From NCBI GenBank assembly GCA_004552725.1, contig SFNM01000056.1, forward strand, positions 1 to 12,305: DNA of 12,305 nt. The letters are read 5' to 3'. Of the stretch, positions 1 to 7,187 are shown in pieces. The notes below the pieces were generated by a model that was given only the letters and a program-made list of their open reading frames with translations, was not told the DNA's origin and ran no database searches. Position 1 is the first letter of the stretch, and every line of letters starts with the position of its first letter. Both the position numbers and the translations under genes were made by a program. The stretch is from Bacteroidales bacterium. GTDB lineage: Bacteria; Bacteroidota; Bacteroidia; Bacteroidales; Muribaculaceae.

Positions 1-20
1 TTTTCGCAAAAGCAAAGTAA
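1..20 (+). CDS. Possible 3' end of a plus-strand gene entering from the left
   Basis: Only a few codons are visible. Reading from position 3, the frame gives F-A-K-A-K followed by TAA at 18-20, a Lys/Ala-rich ending that would suit a bacterial protein C-terminus. The only real support is that a good plus-strand intrinsic terminator begins seven bases later, which implies a plus-strand transcript arriving from outside the window. The product cannot be named from five residues, and the terminator could equally end an RNA gene. Confidence 0.25.
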
Positions 21-26
21 CCACAA

Positions 27-65
27 AGGGCGGACTCCTGCAAATGGAACCCGCCCTAATTTTTT
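27..65 (+). terminator. Rho-independent terminator for the transcript entering from the left
   Basis: The stem pairs AGGGCGG (27-33) with CCGCCCT (51-57). After a 2x2 internal mismatch it continues with TCC (36-38) pairing GGA (46-48) around a 7-nt loop. A run of six T (60-65) follows directly, and the upstream flank is A-rich. GC-rich stem plus T-tract is the classic plus-strand intrinsic terminator layout. It lies tail-to-tail with the recR operon, which ends about 1.3 kb to the right on the other strand. Confidence 0.75.
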
Positions 66-249
66 CAGACCCTCAAAAATTTTTTATCGGACAGCAATAT
101 TTTTCTTTTGTTTTGCAATAGTTTACGGGAATTTTTTTGGCAGGTGGGTGGATTTAGACGCTTTCTTACGATTTTGTTACGATTTGCCATCCGGGTGCGG
201 GTAGTTCACGCAGATTCTGCAGATTATGGCGGAGGTGGGTGAGGGGGAT
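66..249. other. AT-rich spacer with no recognised feature
   Basis: This stretch holds homopolymer T/A runs and a short direct repeat (TTACGATTT twice around 165-190). I see no gene, RNA gene or clear promoter. The composition changes sharply to GC-rich at about position 235, where the repeat region starts. Confidence 0.5.
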
Positions 250-600
250 CACAGGAGCCGGTATGCCGCCGTCGCGCCAACAAAAATCAGTATAACACTA
301 TCAGCTTCAGACCGTGACGGATATGCCCGGAGGGCATTTGATGCGCCGGAGGCGCTATATCTTCGTTAGCCATGGGTTGGTACCACTGAGTGGTTCCTAT
401 CCACGGTCGGGTCACCACAGTCAGTTGTTGCCCGGAGGGCATCTCTGCATCCACCAGCTGTATGCACGTTCTGCGCAGAGATCCCGTCCCGGGAACGTAA
501 ATCACACCCACCCACACCCCCGGGAGCAACCCGCTCCGCGGTAGCACCCGGGGGCTAACGAAAATATAGCGCCTCCGGCGCAACAAAGCCGCTCCGCGGC
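250..600. repeat. Modular hairpin-rich repeat, unit A
   Basis: Unit A opens with a 76-bp head (250-325) that recurs at 944-1019 with 3 mismatches. It ends with a 40-bp tail (553-592) that recurs exactly at 1138-1177. A 29-bp part of the tail (553-581) also occurs inverted at 343-371 with one mismatch, so unit A has long inverted arms about 180 bp apart. Small perfect hairpins lie at 323-337, 343-355, 382-394, 429-441, 531-541, 569-581 and 588-600, with an 8-bp stem pairing 517-524 with 547-554. Open frames exist on both strands, but they are by-products of the inverted repeat (both begin with a similar Arg-rich peptide) and show no protein-like features. It is a non-coding repetitive element of unknown family. 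Confidence 0.8.
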
Positions 601-943
601 ACTCGCTAAATCACTTATAATCAACAGAATGTAGGCCTGTAGTATGATGTTTTATTGATAATCAATGTAGTAGGGACGGCGGCCTGCCGCGTCTGCATCC
701 GGATGGTGGTGGCGGCTGCGAGGCAACCATTCCATGGTTGCTGTGGTGGGGAGGAGGCGCGCCCCACAGAGGAACTTCGCGCCGGGGCGCTCGTTCCACT
801 GCGGGGATATCGATGAGAGCACGCGTTCCACGCGTGTGCGCTCGGCGTGGTGCCTTTATGTATGATGATGGCAGGTGGGAGTGTGGAGAAAGGGTGTCAA
901 AAGTCAATCGTGAAGAAGAGCGCGTGCAAAGAAGCCACAGGAG
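601..943. other. Spacer between repeat units A and B, with strong hairpins
   Basis: No gene is supported here; the overlapping frames on both strands are short, low-complexity and arginine/proline-rich. The spacer has its own perfect hairpins: 679-690 (GCGGC stem), 723-741 (8-bp stem GCAACCAT with loop TCC), 779-790 (GCGCC stem) and 820-836 (7-bp stem CACGCGT with loop TCC). CTGTGG at 741-746 can pair with CCACAG at 764-769. An 8-bp tandem duplication CACAGGAG (936-943, 944-951) marks the junction with unit B. Confidence 0.6.
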
Positions 944-1185
944 CACAGGAGCCGGTATGTCGCCGTCGCGCCAACAAAAATCAGTATAACAACATCAGCT
1001 TCAGACCGTGACGGATATGACCGGAGGGCATCTCTGCATCCACCGGCGGTATGCACGTCCTGCGCAGATCCCCTCCGGGGAACAGGTGATGGGGCATGCC
1101 TACCGTGGGTAGGAAGCGCTCCGCGCTACCAACCCACGGCTAACGAAAATATAGCGCCTCCGGCGCAACAAAGCCGCACTGCGGC
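944..1185. repeat. Modular hairpin-rich repeat, unit B (shorter copy)
   Basis: Unit B is a direct copy of unit A. The head (944-1019) matches 250-325 at 73 of 76 positions, the middle (1026-1072) resembles 437-485, and the tail (1138-1177) is identical to 553-592. It lacks the 105-bp module that in unit A lies between two 14-bp direct repeats (324-337 and 429-442). Its middle carries a different compound stem: CCGTGGGT (1103-1110) with ACCCACGG (1132-1139), enclosing AGCGC-TCC-GCGCT (1115-1127). Other hairpins are at 1070-1080, 1154-1166 and 1173-1185. The last keeps the stem of its unit A counterpart (588-600) but has loop ACT instead of TCC. No coding potential is evident. Confidence 0.8.
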
Positions 1186-1322
1186 ATCGTGGTTCGAATG
1201 AGGAAGGCGCGGAGCGCGTTGGCCATCTGGGCGGCAAGGTGGACGGCCGAGCAGGAGCTCGAGGTGGGTGCAAAACGGGCGCCGGGCGCTTCCGCGCAGC
1301 TCGGCTTCCGCCTCGCCACCGG
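1186..1322. other. GC-rich non-coding stretch downstream of the recR operon
   Basis: No credible gene is seen. A GCGC-GGA-GCGC hairpin lies at 1207-1217. GCGC (1279-1282) pairs with GCGC (1286-1289); read on the minus strand this is followed by only four T (1272-1275), so it is at best a weak terminator. Short frames on either strand look like GC-rich noise. Confidence 0.5.
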
Positions 1323-1365
1323 ACCGCACCGCGGCGGGGCGCTTCGCTGCGCCGAGCGGTGTGGT
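1323..1365 (-). terminator. Strong GC hairpin directly after recR, possible transcript end
   Basis: The arms 1323-1332 and 1356-1365 pair over 10 bp with one mismatch (a G-U wobble if read on the plus strand). They enclose a second perfect stem, GGCGC 1338-1342 with GCGCC 1349-1353. The structure begins at the last base of the recR stop codon, so it sits at the 3' end of the minus-strand operon. There is no T-tract after it on the minus strand, so it is not a textbook intrinsic terminator. It may protect the mRNA 3' end or assist Rho-dependent ending. Confidence 0.35.
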
Positions 1366-1988
1366 TAGGAGTCGAAGGGGCGGCGGTCGAGGATGGAGCG
1401 GCCGAGGGTTAGTTCGTCGGTGTATTCGAGTTCGTTGCCGACGGCTACGCCGCGGGCGATGCGTGTGATGGCGGGGAGGGTGTCGGGGGCTTCGGCGCGG
1501 AGGCGGCGGTAGATGTAGAAGTTGGTGGTGTCGCCTTCCATTGTGGGACTGAGGGCAAGGATGATTTCTTTGATGGCGCCGGTTTTGACGCGGTCGATGA
1601 GGGAGTTGATTTCGAGGGCGTCGGGGCCGATGCCGTCGATGGGAGAGATGATGCCGCCCAACACGTGGTAGAGGCCGGAGAATCGGCCGGTGTTTTCGAT
1701 GCTCATGACGTCTTTGACGTTTTCGACCACGCAGATTGTGGAGCTGTCGCGCAGGGGGTTGGCGCAGATGTTGCAGACTTCGGTTTCGCTGATGTTATGG
1801 CACACGGAGCAGTAGCGGATGCCTTGGCGCATGTCGATGATTGCTTGGCCGAGGGCGTTGGCTTCGGCGGGGTCGCGTCGGAGGATGTACAGGGCGAGAC
1901 GGAGTGCGGTTTTGCGCCCGACGCCGGGGAGGCGCGAGAGTTGTTTGACAGCGTTTTCGAGCAGTGAAGAGGCGAATTCTTGGTCCAT
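1365..1988 (-). CDS. recR: Recombination mediator protein RecR
   Basis: This is a 207-residue RecR of normal family length. RecR works with RecO (and RecF) to load RecA on SSB-coated gaps during recombinational repair in the cytoplasm. Visible domains in order are a helix-hairpin-helix (LPGVGRKTALRLALYIL, about 20-36), a four-cysteine zinc finger (C60, C63, C72, C75 in two C-x2-C pairs), and a TOPRIM domain starting near ICVVEN (85-90, Glu90) with the characteristic LSPTMEGD stretch (146-153). The C-terminal part ends in LTLGRSILDRR. The ATG at 1988 was chosen because the homology begins at MDQEF. The frame stays open upstream, but that part is low-complexity and overlaps the preceding gene. 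It is the last gene of the operon, two bases after the upstream stop, with no separate promoter seen. Confidence 0.97.
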   Translation of the reverse strand: MDQEFASSLLENAVKQLSRLPGVGRKTALRLALYILRRDPAEANALGQAIIDMRQGIRYCSVCHNISETEVCNICANPLRDSSTICVVENVKDVMSIENTGRFSGLYHVLGGIISPIDGIGPDALEINSLIDRVKTGAIKEIILALSPTMEGDTTNFYIYRRLRAEAPDTLPAITRIARGVAVGNELEYTDELTLGRSILDRRPFDS

Positions 1989-1990
1989 AA

Positions 1991-2902
1991 TCAGAGGTTG
2001 GGAATTTGAGCGGGGAGGATACGACGGAAGCGGAGAGATGTGTGCCAGTGGGGGAAGGAGAGTGTGAGGAGGTCGCCGTCGATGGTTGCGGAAGTTTCGT
2101 AGGATAATGGAATGAGCGAAGGCTGAATCCAAGTGAGGTTGAAGGCTCCGGGGAATGTGGCGGGCGTGAGGGAGCCTTTGATTTGGAGTTGTTGCCAGTT
2201 GTGGGCGAGTGATTGGGCGCCGGAGATGTAAATGATTGAGTAAGTGGAGCCGGAAGCGACGGTGGCGATGGTGTAGTATCCGCCGATGGATGAGATGCCG
2301 GGAGTGGTTACGCGGTCGAAGTAAGTCCAAAATCCTTCGTAAGGGTCGGTGGAATTTTGGATATATTCGATTAATTGGTCGATGGAACCGAAAGAGGACA
2401 ATTCAGCGGGCGGAATGAAAGAGGCGGTAAATTCATCGCGAGTGATTTGAGCATTTTTGAGGACAATGCCTTCGATTGTTGAGCCTACTTGAACTGTGAA
2501 AGGGACTGGGATTTCGGCTATCGGTTTGGCTACGCCAACGGAGAGGATTGCTCCGGCGGTGCTGACATCGAGCACGGCCGAGAGGCCGATTTCTTGGGGA
2601 TCGTTAGGGTCGATGAATGTTTGAGAGGTGGATATTTGGGTGGCAAGGGGCGATGAGGAGCCGATTTCCACTTTGATTGGGTTGGAAGTTTCGAGTCCCT
2701 GGCCGTAGGTGGTGATGCGAGCGAATGAGAAAGAGAGAGAGTCGACTTTGTTCCATCGGATTTCGAATGATGCTTGATTGAAGCGTTGGGGCAAGATTCG
2801 TAGGTGGTAGTGGATGGATTGGGACTCACCTTCGACGATGTACGACTTGGCCCAAATGACCGAAGGACAGATGACGAATAATATGCAGAAGAGGATAATC
2901 AT
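1991..2902 (-). CDS. Secreted or periplasmic protein of unknown function
   Basis: A 303-residue protein starting at the ATG at 2902, whose first base overlaps the miaA stop as ATGA, which suggests translational coupling. The start is supported by a typical signal peptide immediately after it (MIILFCILFVICPSVIWA, cleavage probably after Ala18). There is no lipobox, so a soluble periplasmic or exported protein is expected. The mature part is rich in beta-type segments, Ser, Thr and aromatic residues. A middle stretch reads DPYEGFWTYFDR then GGYYTIATV, and the C-terminal part alternates strands up to TLSFPHWHTSLRFRR. This DP-x-EG-x-W-x-Y-x-DR pattern followed by short strands suggests a small beta-barrel or lipocalin-like fold, which is inference only. 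I do not recognise the family. Its position between miaA and recR says little about its function. Confidence 0.85.
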   Translation of the reverse strand: MIILFCILFVICPSVIWAKSYIVEGESQSIHYHLRILPQRFNQASFEIRWNKVDSLSFSFARITTYGQGLETSNPIKVEIGSSSPLATQISTSQTFIDPNDPQEIGLSAVLDVSTAGAILSVGVAKPIAEIPVPFTVQVGSTIEGIVLKNAQITRDEFTASFIPPAELSSFGSIDQLIEYIQNSTDPYEGFWTYFDRVTTPGISSIGGYYTIATVASGSTYSIIYISGAQSLAHNWQQLQIKGSLTPATFPGAFNLTWIQPSLIPLSYETSATIDGDLLTLSFPHWHTSLRFRRILPAQIPNL

Positions 2903-3810
2903 AGGTTGGCAATTTGGGCCACTTGGGCTATGAAATCCGAGTGGGGAAGGTTGAATGGAATGTGGTGGAGCGTGTGTCCACGACGCTCCATACCGCGAAA
3001 CCAAGTCATTTGCCGTTTGGCAAATTGGTGGATGGCGATTTCGAGTTGGCGGAACATTTCGTCGAAGGAGTAGCGTCCGATAACGTACTCGGTGAGGTAT
3101 TTGTATTCGAGTCCGTAGTAAATAAGGTCGTCGGGGTTGATGCCGGAGGCGATTAGACGGCGTACTTCGTCGACCATACCATCGTCGAGACGTCGACGCA
3201 GGCGGTCGGAGATGCGTTGGCGACGTAAGTCGCGCGGTATGTCGAGGCAGATAGTAACGGCATCGGCGATGGGGTGAGGTGTGGCGAGATTGGCAGCGTC
3301 GGGGTGCTGTTGGTAGAAAGTTTCGATTTCGATGGCACGGATAGCGCGCTTGGTGGAGTCGACGTCGGTGGTATTGTGGAGTGTCTTCATTTGGGCGAGC
3401 ATATCGGTGAGTTGTGCGAGGGAAAGGCCTTCGAGTCGAGCACGGAGGTCGGGGTTGGCGGGCACTTCGGGGAGTTCGAGGCCGTTGAGGATTGCTTCGA
3501 CATATAGGCCTGTACCTCCGCAGAGGATAGGAAGACGTCCACGCGAGCGGACGAGGTCGATTGCGGCGCGAGCATCGCGCAGGTATTCGTAGAGGTTGTA
3601 TTTATATCCGGCATCGGCGATGTCGATGAGATGGAACGGAACTTCGCCATATTCGTGGAGGTCCTTGCCGGTTCCGAGGTCCATACCGCGGTAGATTTGT
3701 CGGGAATCGGCGGAAATGATTTCGCCGTTGAAAGCGCGAGCACATTCCACAGCGCGAGCGGTTTTGCCACAGGCGGTAGGACCGGTGATAATCAAAAGAG
3801 AAGTGCTCAT
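2899..3810 (-). CDS. miaA: tRNA dimethylallyltransferase MiaA
   Basis: A 303-residue enzyme that transfers a dimethylallyl group from DMAPP to N6 of A37 in tRNAs reading UNN codons, the first step towards ms2i6A. Seen in order are the P-loop GPTACGKT (10-17), the substrate segment SADSRQIYRGMDLGTGK (33-49) with Asp35 and Ser36, the conserved CGGTGLYVEAIL, the RRLDDGMVDEV helix, and the KRQMTWFR motif near the C-terminus. The usual GYRQ-type motif is replaced by YGLEYKYLTEY, which I associate with one of the two MiaA paralogues often found in Bacteroidetes, so a second miaA may exist elsewhere. The gene overlaps both neighbours by 4 nt (ATGA): its start overlaps the end of the membrane-protein gene and its stop overlaps the start of the secreted-protein gene. 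Confidence 0.95.
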   Translation of the reverse strand: MSTSLLIITGPTACGKTARAVECARAFNGEIISADSRQIYRGMDLGTGKDLHEYGEVPFHLIDIADAGYKYNLYEYLRDARAAIDLVRSRGRLPILCGGTGLYVEAILNGLELPEVPANPDLRARLEGLSLAQLTDMLAQMKTLHNTTDVDSTKRAIRAIEIETFYQQHPDAANLATPHPIADAVTICLDIPRDLRRQRISDRLRRRLDDGMVDEVRRLIASGINPDDLIYYGLEYKYLTEYVIGRYSFDEMFRQLEIAIHQFAKRQMTWFRGMERRGHTLHHIPFNLPHSDFIAQVAQIANL

Positions 3811-5000
3811 ACGCGGTTGAGGTGGAATATGTTGAAGAAAGAGTTGTAGATACGTTGAGCGAAGCGACGGTTGTATCGTCGGGCGATTTCAATCCAGCGA
3901 GAGTCGGTATAGTCGATGTCGGGCATACGGAGGTCGTTGAGGCAAAAGTGAGGGTTGTACTGCCGGATATCGTATCGAGGGGTGCCGTCGATGTGGAACA
4001 TGCGACAAGTGGATGCAATGACTTTAACGACGGTGATTTCGAAAGCCATTTCGATAGATACTTTGCGGCTGAGAGGGCCAAGAATGTCGGGGAGGGAGAA
4101 AGAACAGTATTCGGGGGGGATTTTGTCGACAAAAACCACCCATAGGTCGATGGGAGAAAGGTAGTCGCAAGTGATGCCGGAGAAGAGGTATCGTGAGTCG
4201 ACCGGTTCGAAACCATTGGCGCGTATATAATCAATAACCGCCTTTTGGTCGGGCTTTTGAGCAGTGAAAGAGAATGGGGTGTCCCAACATCCGAATTTAT
4301 CGAGATGGAGAATGGTACGATTGTCGGCGATGACGAAAATACGTGCGATGGAGCGGTTTTTAGCGCCGATGTAAACGGCCGAGAGGGCTTTGTTGATGCG
4401 GAAGTATCGCGCCAGCATTGCGGGAATGGACACTACGCAAATGGTGAGGGGCAGAAGGTTGAAGAGAAGCCAGTCGCGATTGTTGAAATTCACATTTATA
4501 TATATGTGATAGTAGTAGAGCCATTGAGCCACGGCAAGGAAGGCGGAAATGGCGGCGAGGATGAACACTTGGAGGTGCTCTTCGTCGGAGCAGAGTTTGA
4601 ACAGAGCGTGGATAGGCCAGCGTATGCGATGGTGGCGCAGGTAAATGAAAGTGGCCACGATTGCGGTGGCTGTGAAGAGGATCAGGCCGGTGATGTATGG
4701 GATGTCGGGGTTTTCGACGTGGTAGTTGAGCCAGCCGAAAAAGTTGAGGAGGTTGATAATCACCATAATAGCGGCGGTAATCCACAGAGAATTGACTGCG
4801 CAGCGAGCGATTACCGGCTTGTTGTGGCCAAAGAAATGAGCGATAGCGATGGAGATAAGAGCGATAGCAAATGGCATAAAGTGGCGGTTGATGATAGTTG
4901 GCATCAACATCACGATGATGAAGACTACCATCACTCCGAGCCAGTTGACCGAGAGTGCGGCAATCATTTGTCGAGGCATTTGATCGCTCAGACGAGGCAT
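3807..5000 (-). CDS. Six-helix membrane protein with soluble C-terminal domain, unknown function
   Basis: A 397-residue protein. The N-terminal half has six likely transmembrane helices at about 12-35, 41-58, 66-89, 101-121, 143-163 and 178-198. Residues 200-397 form a mostly hydrophilic domain with several strand-like segments (IARIFVIADNRTILHLD, DLWVVFVDKI) and a Tyr/Arg/Phe-rich tail (RRYNRRFAQRIYNSFF). I do not recognise a family and see no catalytic motif. The ATG at 5000 lies 3 nt after the stop of the DPP-IV gene. In-frame ATGs at 4979 and 4967 are alternatives, because the first TM helix begins only near residue 12. There is no Shine-Dalgarno, as is usual in this phylum. Its stop overlaps the miaA start by 4 nt. 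Confidence 0.85.
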   Translation of the reverse strand: MPRLSDQMPRQMIAALSVNWLGVMVVFIIVMLMPTIINRHFMPFAIALISIAIAHFFGHNKPVIARCAVNSLWITAAIMVIINLLNFFGWLNYHVENPDIPYITGLILFTATAIVATFIYLRHHRIRWPIHALFKLCSDEEHLQVFILAAISAFLAVAQWLYYYHIYINVNFNNRDWLLFNLLPLTICVVSIPAMLARYFRINKALSAVYIGAKNRSIARIFVIADNRTILHLDKFGCWDTPFSFTAQKPDQKAVIDYIRANGFEPVDSRYLFSGITCDYLSPIDLWVVFVDKIPPEYCSFSLPDILGPLSRKVSIEMAFEITVVKVIASTCRMFHIDGTPRYDIRQYNPHFCLNDLRMPDIDYTDSRWIEIARRYNRRFAQRIYNSFFNIFHLNRV

Positions 5001-5003
5001 TGC

Positions 5004-7187
5004 TTAGAGGTTTCGGTTGAGCCAATCGAGCATTTTGGCGTAGACCAAAGCGCGGGCGTTGCAGAAATTGATGGAGTGGTTCATATTAGGGAAGAGCCAC
5101 ATATCGCAGAGGATGCCGAGACTTTGTAGTTGAGCCACGAACTCAAGGGAGTTGTTGAGGTGCACATTGTCGTCGGCGGTTCCGTGCATGATAAGGAGTT
5201 GGCAGTTGAGGTTCTTGGCGCGGAAGATAGGCGCGGAAGAATTGTAAGCGGCTTCGTTTTGCTGCGGGGTGTTCATATAGCGTTCTGCATAGATGGAGTC
5301 GTAGAAACGCCAGTTGGTTACGGGGGCAACGGCCACGGCTGCTTTGAACGGGCAGTTGGTGTCGGTGGCGAGCATTAGAGCTTCGTAACCGCCGTAACTC
5401 CAGCCGAACACGGCCAGTCGGTCGGCATCGATGAAGGGAAGCGAGGCGGCATACCGAGCGGCAGCGAGGTGGTCGATGGTTTCGAAGTGACCGAGGTTGC
5501 CGTAGACTTGGTCGCAGAATTCGCGGCCTTGGAAGCCGGTACCACGCGGGTCGACGCAGATGATTACATATCCGGCGCGAGCAAAAGCGTCGTACCAGTC
5601 GAGGCGCCAGCGGTCGCGGACTTCTTGTGAGCCGGGGCCGCTATATTGATAGAGAATAGTGGGGTATTTTCGAGCGGGGTCGAAGTTGGTGGGCTTGATT
5701 AAGAAGCCCTGGAGAGTTGCGCCGTCGGATTGGAGAGTGAAGAATTCGCGAGGCGCAGCGAGGGGTTGGAGACGCGCTGCAGCAGCGGCATTGTCTTGGA
5801 CGGTGCGAATGGTTTTGCCGTCGGAAGAAGCGAGTGTGTAAACAGGCACTTGCGCGCAATTGCTATGCGAGAGAAGCATCCAACGCATATCGGGGGAGAA
5901 AGTGGCTTGTGAGTCGCCGGTGGAAGGAGAGATGTCGGTGATACGGCCTTTTGCGTCGATGCGACGAACCACGCGGTCGCGTGGATTGGGGTCGGCTACT
6001 TGGAAGAAGTGAGAACCGGCTTGGTCGGCGCCATAGTATGCGGTGATATCGTAATCGCCGGGAGCGATTTGGGCGGTTTGCACGCCGTTGTAATTGTATT
6101 TATAGAGTTGATGCCGTCCGGAGCGCCAGGAGAGCACTACGAACCCGTCGGAGCCGAGGAATAGGTTTTCGTATGACTCGGGTGTAATCCAGGTTTTGGA
6201 GTCTTCGACGTAGATGGATTTGCAGATGGTGCTTTTGGGGTTGACTTTATAGATTTCGTAGTGATTTTGCTCGCGGTTGAGAGTTGCTACGATGAGCGAG
6301 TTTTCGTCGGGGCCGTAAGCGATAACAGGAATATATTCGATGCGATTGTCGGGAAGGTCGATGGTTTTGACTTTGCGAGTTTCAACATCGTAACTATGGA
6401 GTGAAACTGTGGAGTTGGGTTGCCCGGCTACAGGATATTTGTAACTCCAAGTATTGGGGTAGAAGGCTAAGTCGGGGTTGGGCGAGCAAGCGCCGGCGTA
6501 GGTTTGCATGTCGAAAGTTGGTACGGCCGACTCGTCGTAGCGAATGAAGCAGAGATTGAGGTTGTCGGGCGCCCAAGTCATGGAGCAAGTGGTGGAGAAC
6601 TCCTCTTCGTAGACCCAATCGGGGATACCGTTGATAACGCTTCCCGGGGCGCCGTCGGAGGTAACTGCGACCTCGCTGTTGTAATCTAACTTTTTGATAT
6701 AGATATTGTTGTCGGCAACGAAAGCCACCATGCGGCCGTTTGGCGATATGATGGGTGATTGCTGGCGCGGATGCTCGGCTGAAATGGGACGGAGGATGCG
6801 GGAGTGGGTGTCGTAGATATAGTATTCGGCAGTGAAAGAGCGTCGATATACATGCTCGGAATTTTGCCATACCATCACTTTTGCAGCATCGTCGGAGATT
6901 GTGAAGCCGTCGATGAAGTCGAGCCGGCTCTCGCGCGTGTTGTTTAGGTCGAGGAACACATCGATTTGATTGCCGGATTTGGTGTCAAAACGGACAATTG
7001 AGCGATGGTCGGGGCTGAGGGTGAGATAAGAGTTGCCGTCGGGCATATAAGTGAAGTTGGGCACCGAAGCCACTTGGTTTTCGGGATATACAAATGGAGC
7101 AACTTGGCTCACGGTAGGGGCGGCGGCGAAGGATAGCGGAGCGAAAGCGCTGAAGAATGTCGCGGAAATTATGAGGTTGAGTTTCAT
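5004..7187 (-). CDS. Secreted dipeptidyl peptidase IV (S9 family serine peptidase)
   Basis: A 727-residue exopeptidase expected to release Xaa-Pro or Xaa-Ala dipeptides from peptide N-termini in the periplasm or at the cell surface. It has an N-terminal signal peptide (MKLNLIISATFFSAFAPLSFA, cleavage near 20-22) and a beta-propeller region to about residue 480. That region contains DWVYEEE (190-196), whose Glu195/Glu196 match the double-Glu motif of DPP-IV that holds the substrate amino terminus. An alpha/beta-hydrolase domain follows. The catalytic triad is Ser597 (GWSYGG), Asp672 (HGTADDNVH) and His704 (MNHS); Asp-to-His spacing is 32 as in human DPP-IV. Length is typical. A prolyl tripeptidyl peptidase would look similar, so the exact specificity is inferred. 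The start overlaps the upstream stop by 4 nt (ATGA at 7184-7187). Confidence 0.94.
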   Translation of the reverse strand: MKLNLIISATFFSAFAPLSFAAAPTVSQVAPFVYPENQVASVPNFTYMPDGNSYLTLSPDHRSIVRFDTKSGNQIDVFLDLNNTRESRLDFIDGFTISDDAAKVMVWQNSEHVYRRSFTAEYYIYDTHSRILRPISAEHPRQQSPIISPNGRMVAFVADNNIYIKKLDYNSEVAVTSDGAPGSVINGIPDWVYEEEFSTTCSMTWAPDNLNLCFIRYDESAVPTFDMQTYAGACSPNPDLAFYPNTWSYKYPVAGQPNSTVSLHSYDVETRKVKTIDLPDNRIEYIPVIAYGPDENSLIVATLNREQNHYEIYKVNPKSTICKSIYVEDSKTWITPESYENLFLGSDGFVVLSWRSGRHQLYKYNYNGVQTAQIAPGDYDITAYYGADQAGSHFFQVADPNPRDRVVRRIDAKGRITDISPSTGDSQATFSPDMRWMLLSHSNCAQVPVYTLASSDGKTIRTVQDNAAAAARLQPLAAPREFFTLQSDGATLQGFLIKPTNFDPARKYPTILYQYSGPGSQEVRDRWRLDWYDAFARAGYVIICVDPRGTGFQGREFCDQVYGNLGHFETIDHLAAARYAASLPFIDADRLAVFGWSYGGYEALMLATDTNCPFKAAVAVAPVTNWRFYDSIYAERYMNTPQQNEAAYNSSAPIFRAKNLNCQLLIMHGTADDNVHLNNSLEFVAQLQSLGILCDMWLFPNMNHSINFCNARALVYAKMLDWLNRNL

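Larger units (their letters stand above)
323..1217. repeat. Family of short hairpins with constant GGA/TCC triloop and variable stems
   Basis: At least twelve perfect stem-loops of 4-8 bp have the same three-base loop, GGA or its complement TCC. GGA loops occur at 323-337, 343-355, 429-441 and 1207-1217. TCC loops occur at 531-541, 569-581, 588-600, 723-741, 820-836, 1070-1080, 1115-1127 and 1154-1166. Stem sequences differ (for example ATGCCC, GCGCC, GCAACCAT, CACGCGT, AGCGC), so pairing and loop are kept while the stem sequence is not. A few belong to duplicated units, but the spacer hairpins do not. The role is unknown; the position between convergent genes resembles that of REP-like elements. 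Confidence 0.7.

Noticed and set aside
287..586. Open frames on both strands inside repeat unit A, both containing a similar Arg-rich peptide
   Set aside because: The likeness comes from the inverted repeat 343-371/553-581, and the peptides are low-complexity with no domain, start signal or neighbour support.
662..989. Open frames on both strands in the spacer between the repeats
   Set aside because: Arg/Pro/Ser-rich translations overlap each other and the hairpins; they look like GC-rich non-coding DNA.
250..1185. CRISPR array
   Set aside because: Repeats are long, only two copies, unevenly built and full of varied hairpins; there are no regular spacers and no cas genes.
1186..1204. GGTTCGAAT resembling a tRNA T-loop
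   Set aside because: There is no T-stem, anticodon arm or acceptor stem around it.
1989..2330. N-terminal extension of recR to give a 321-residue protein
   Set aside because: The extra part is His/Arg/Pro-rich antisense-frame noise overlapping the secreted-protein gene; RecR homology starts at the ATG at 1988.
2903..3004. Longer start for the secreted protein
   Set aside because: It would put 34 unrelated residues before a good signal peptide and lie within miaA; the ATGA overlap at 2899-2902 fits better.
4245..5129. Long plus-strand frame of 294 codons
   Set aside because: It is antisense to the membrane-protein and DPP-IV genes, rich in Glu/Val/Asp/Gly as expected for a shadow frame, with no domain.
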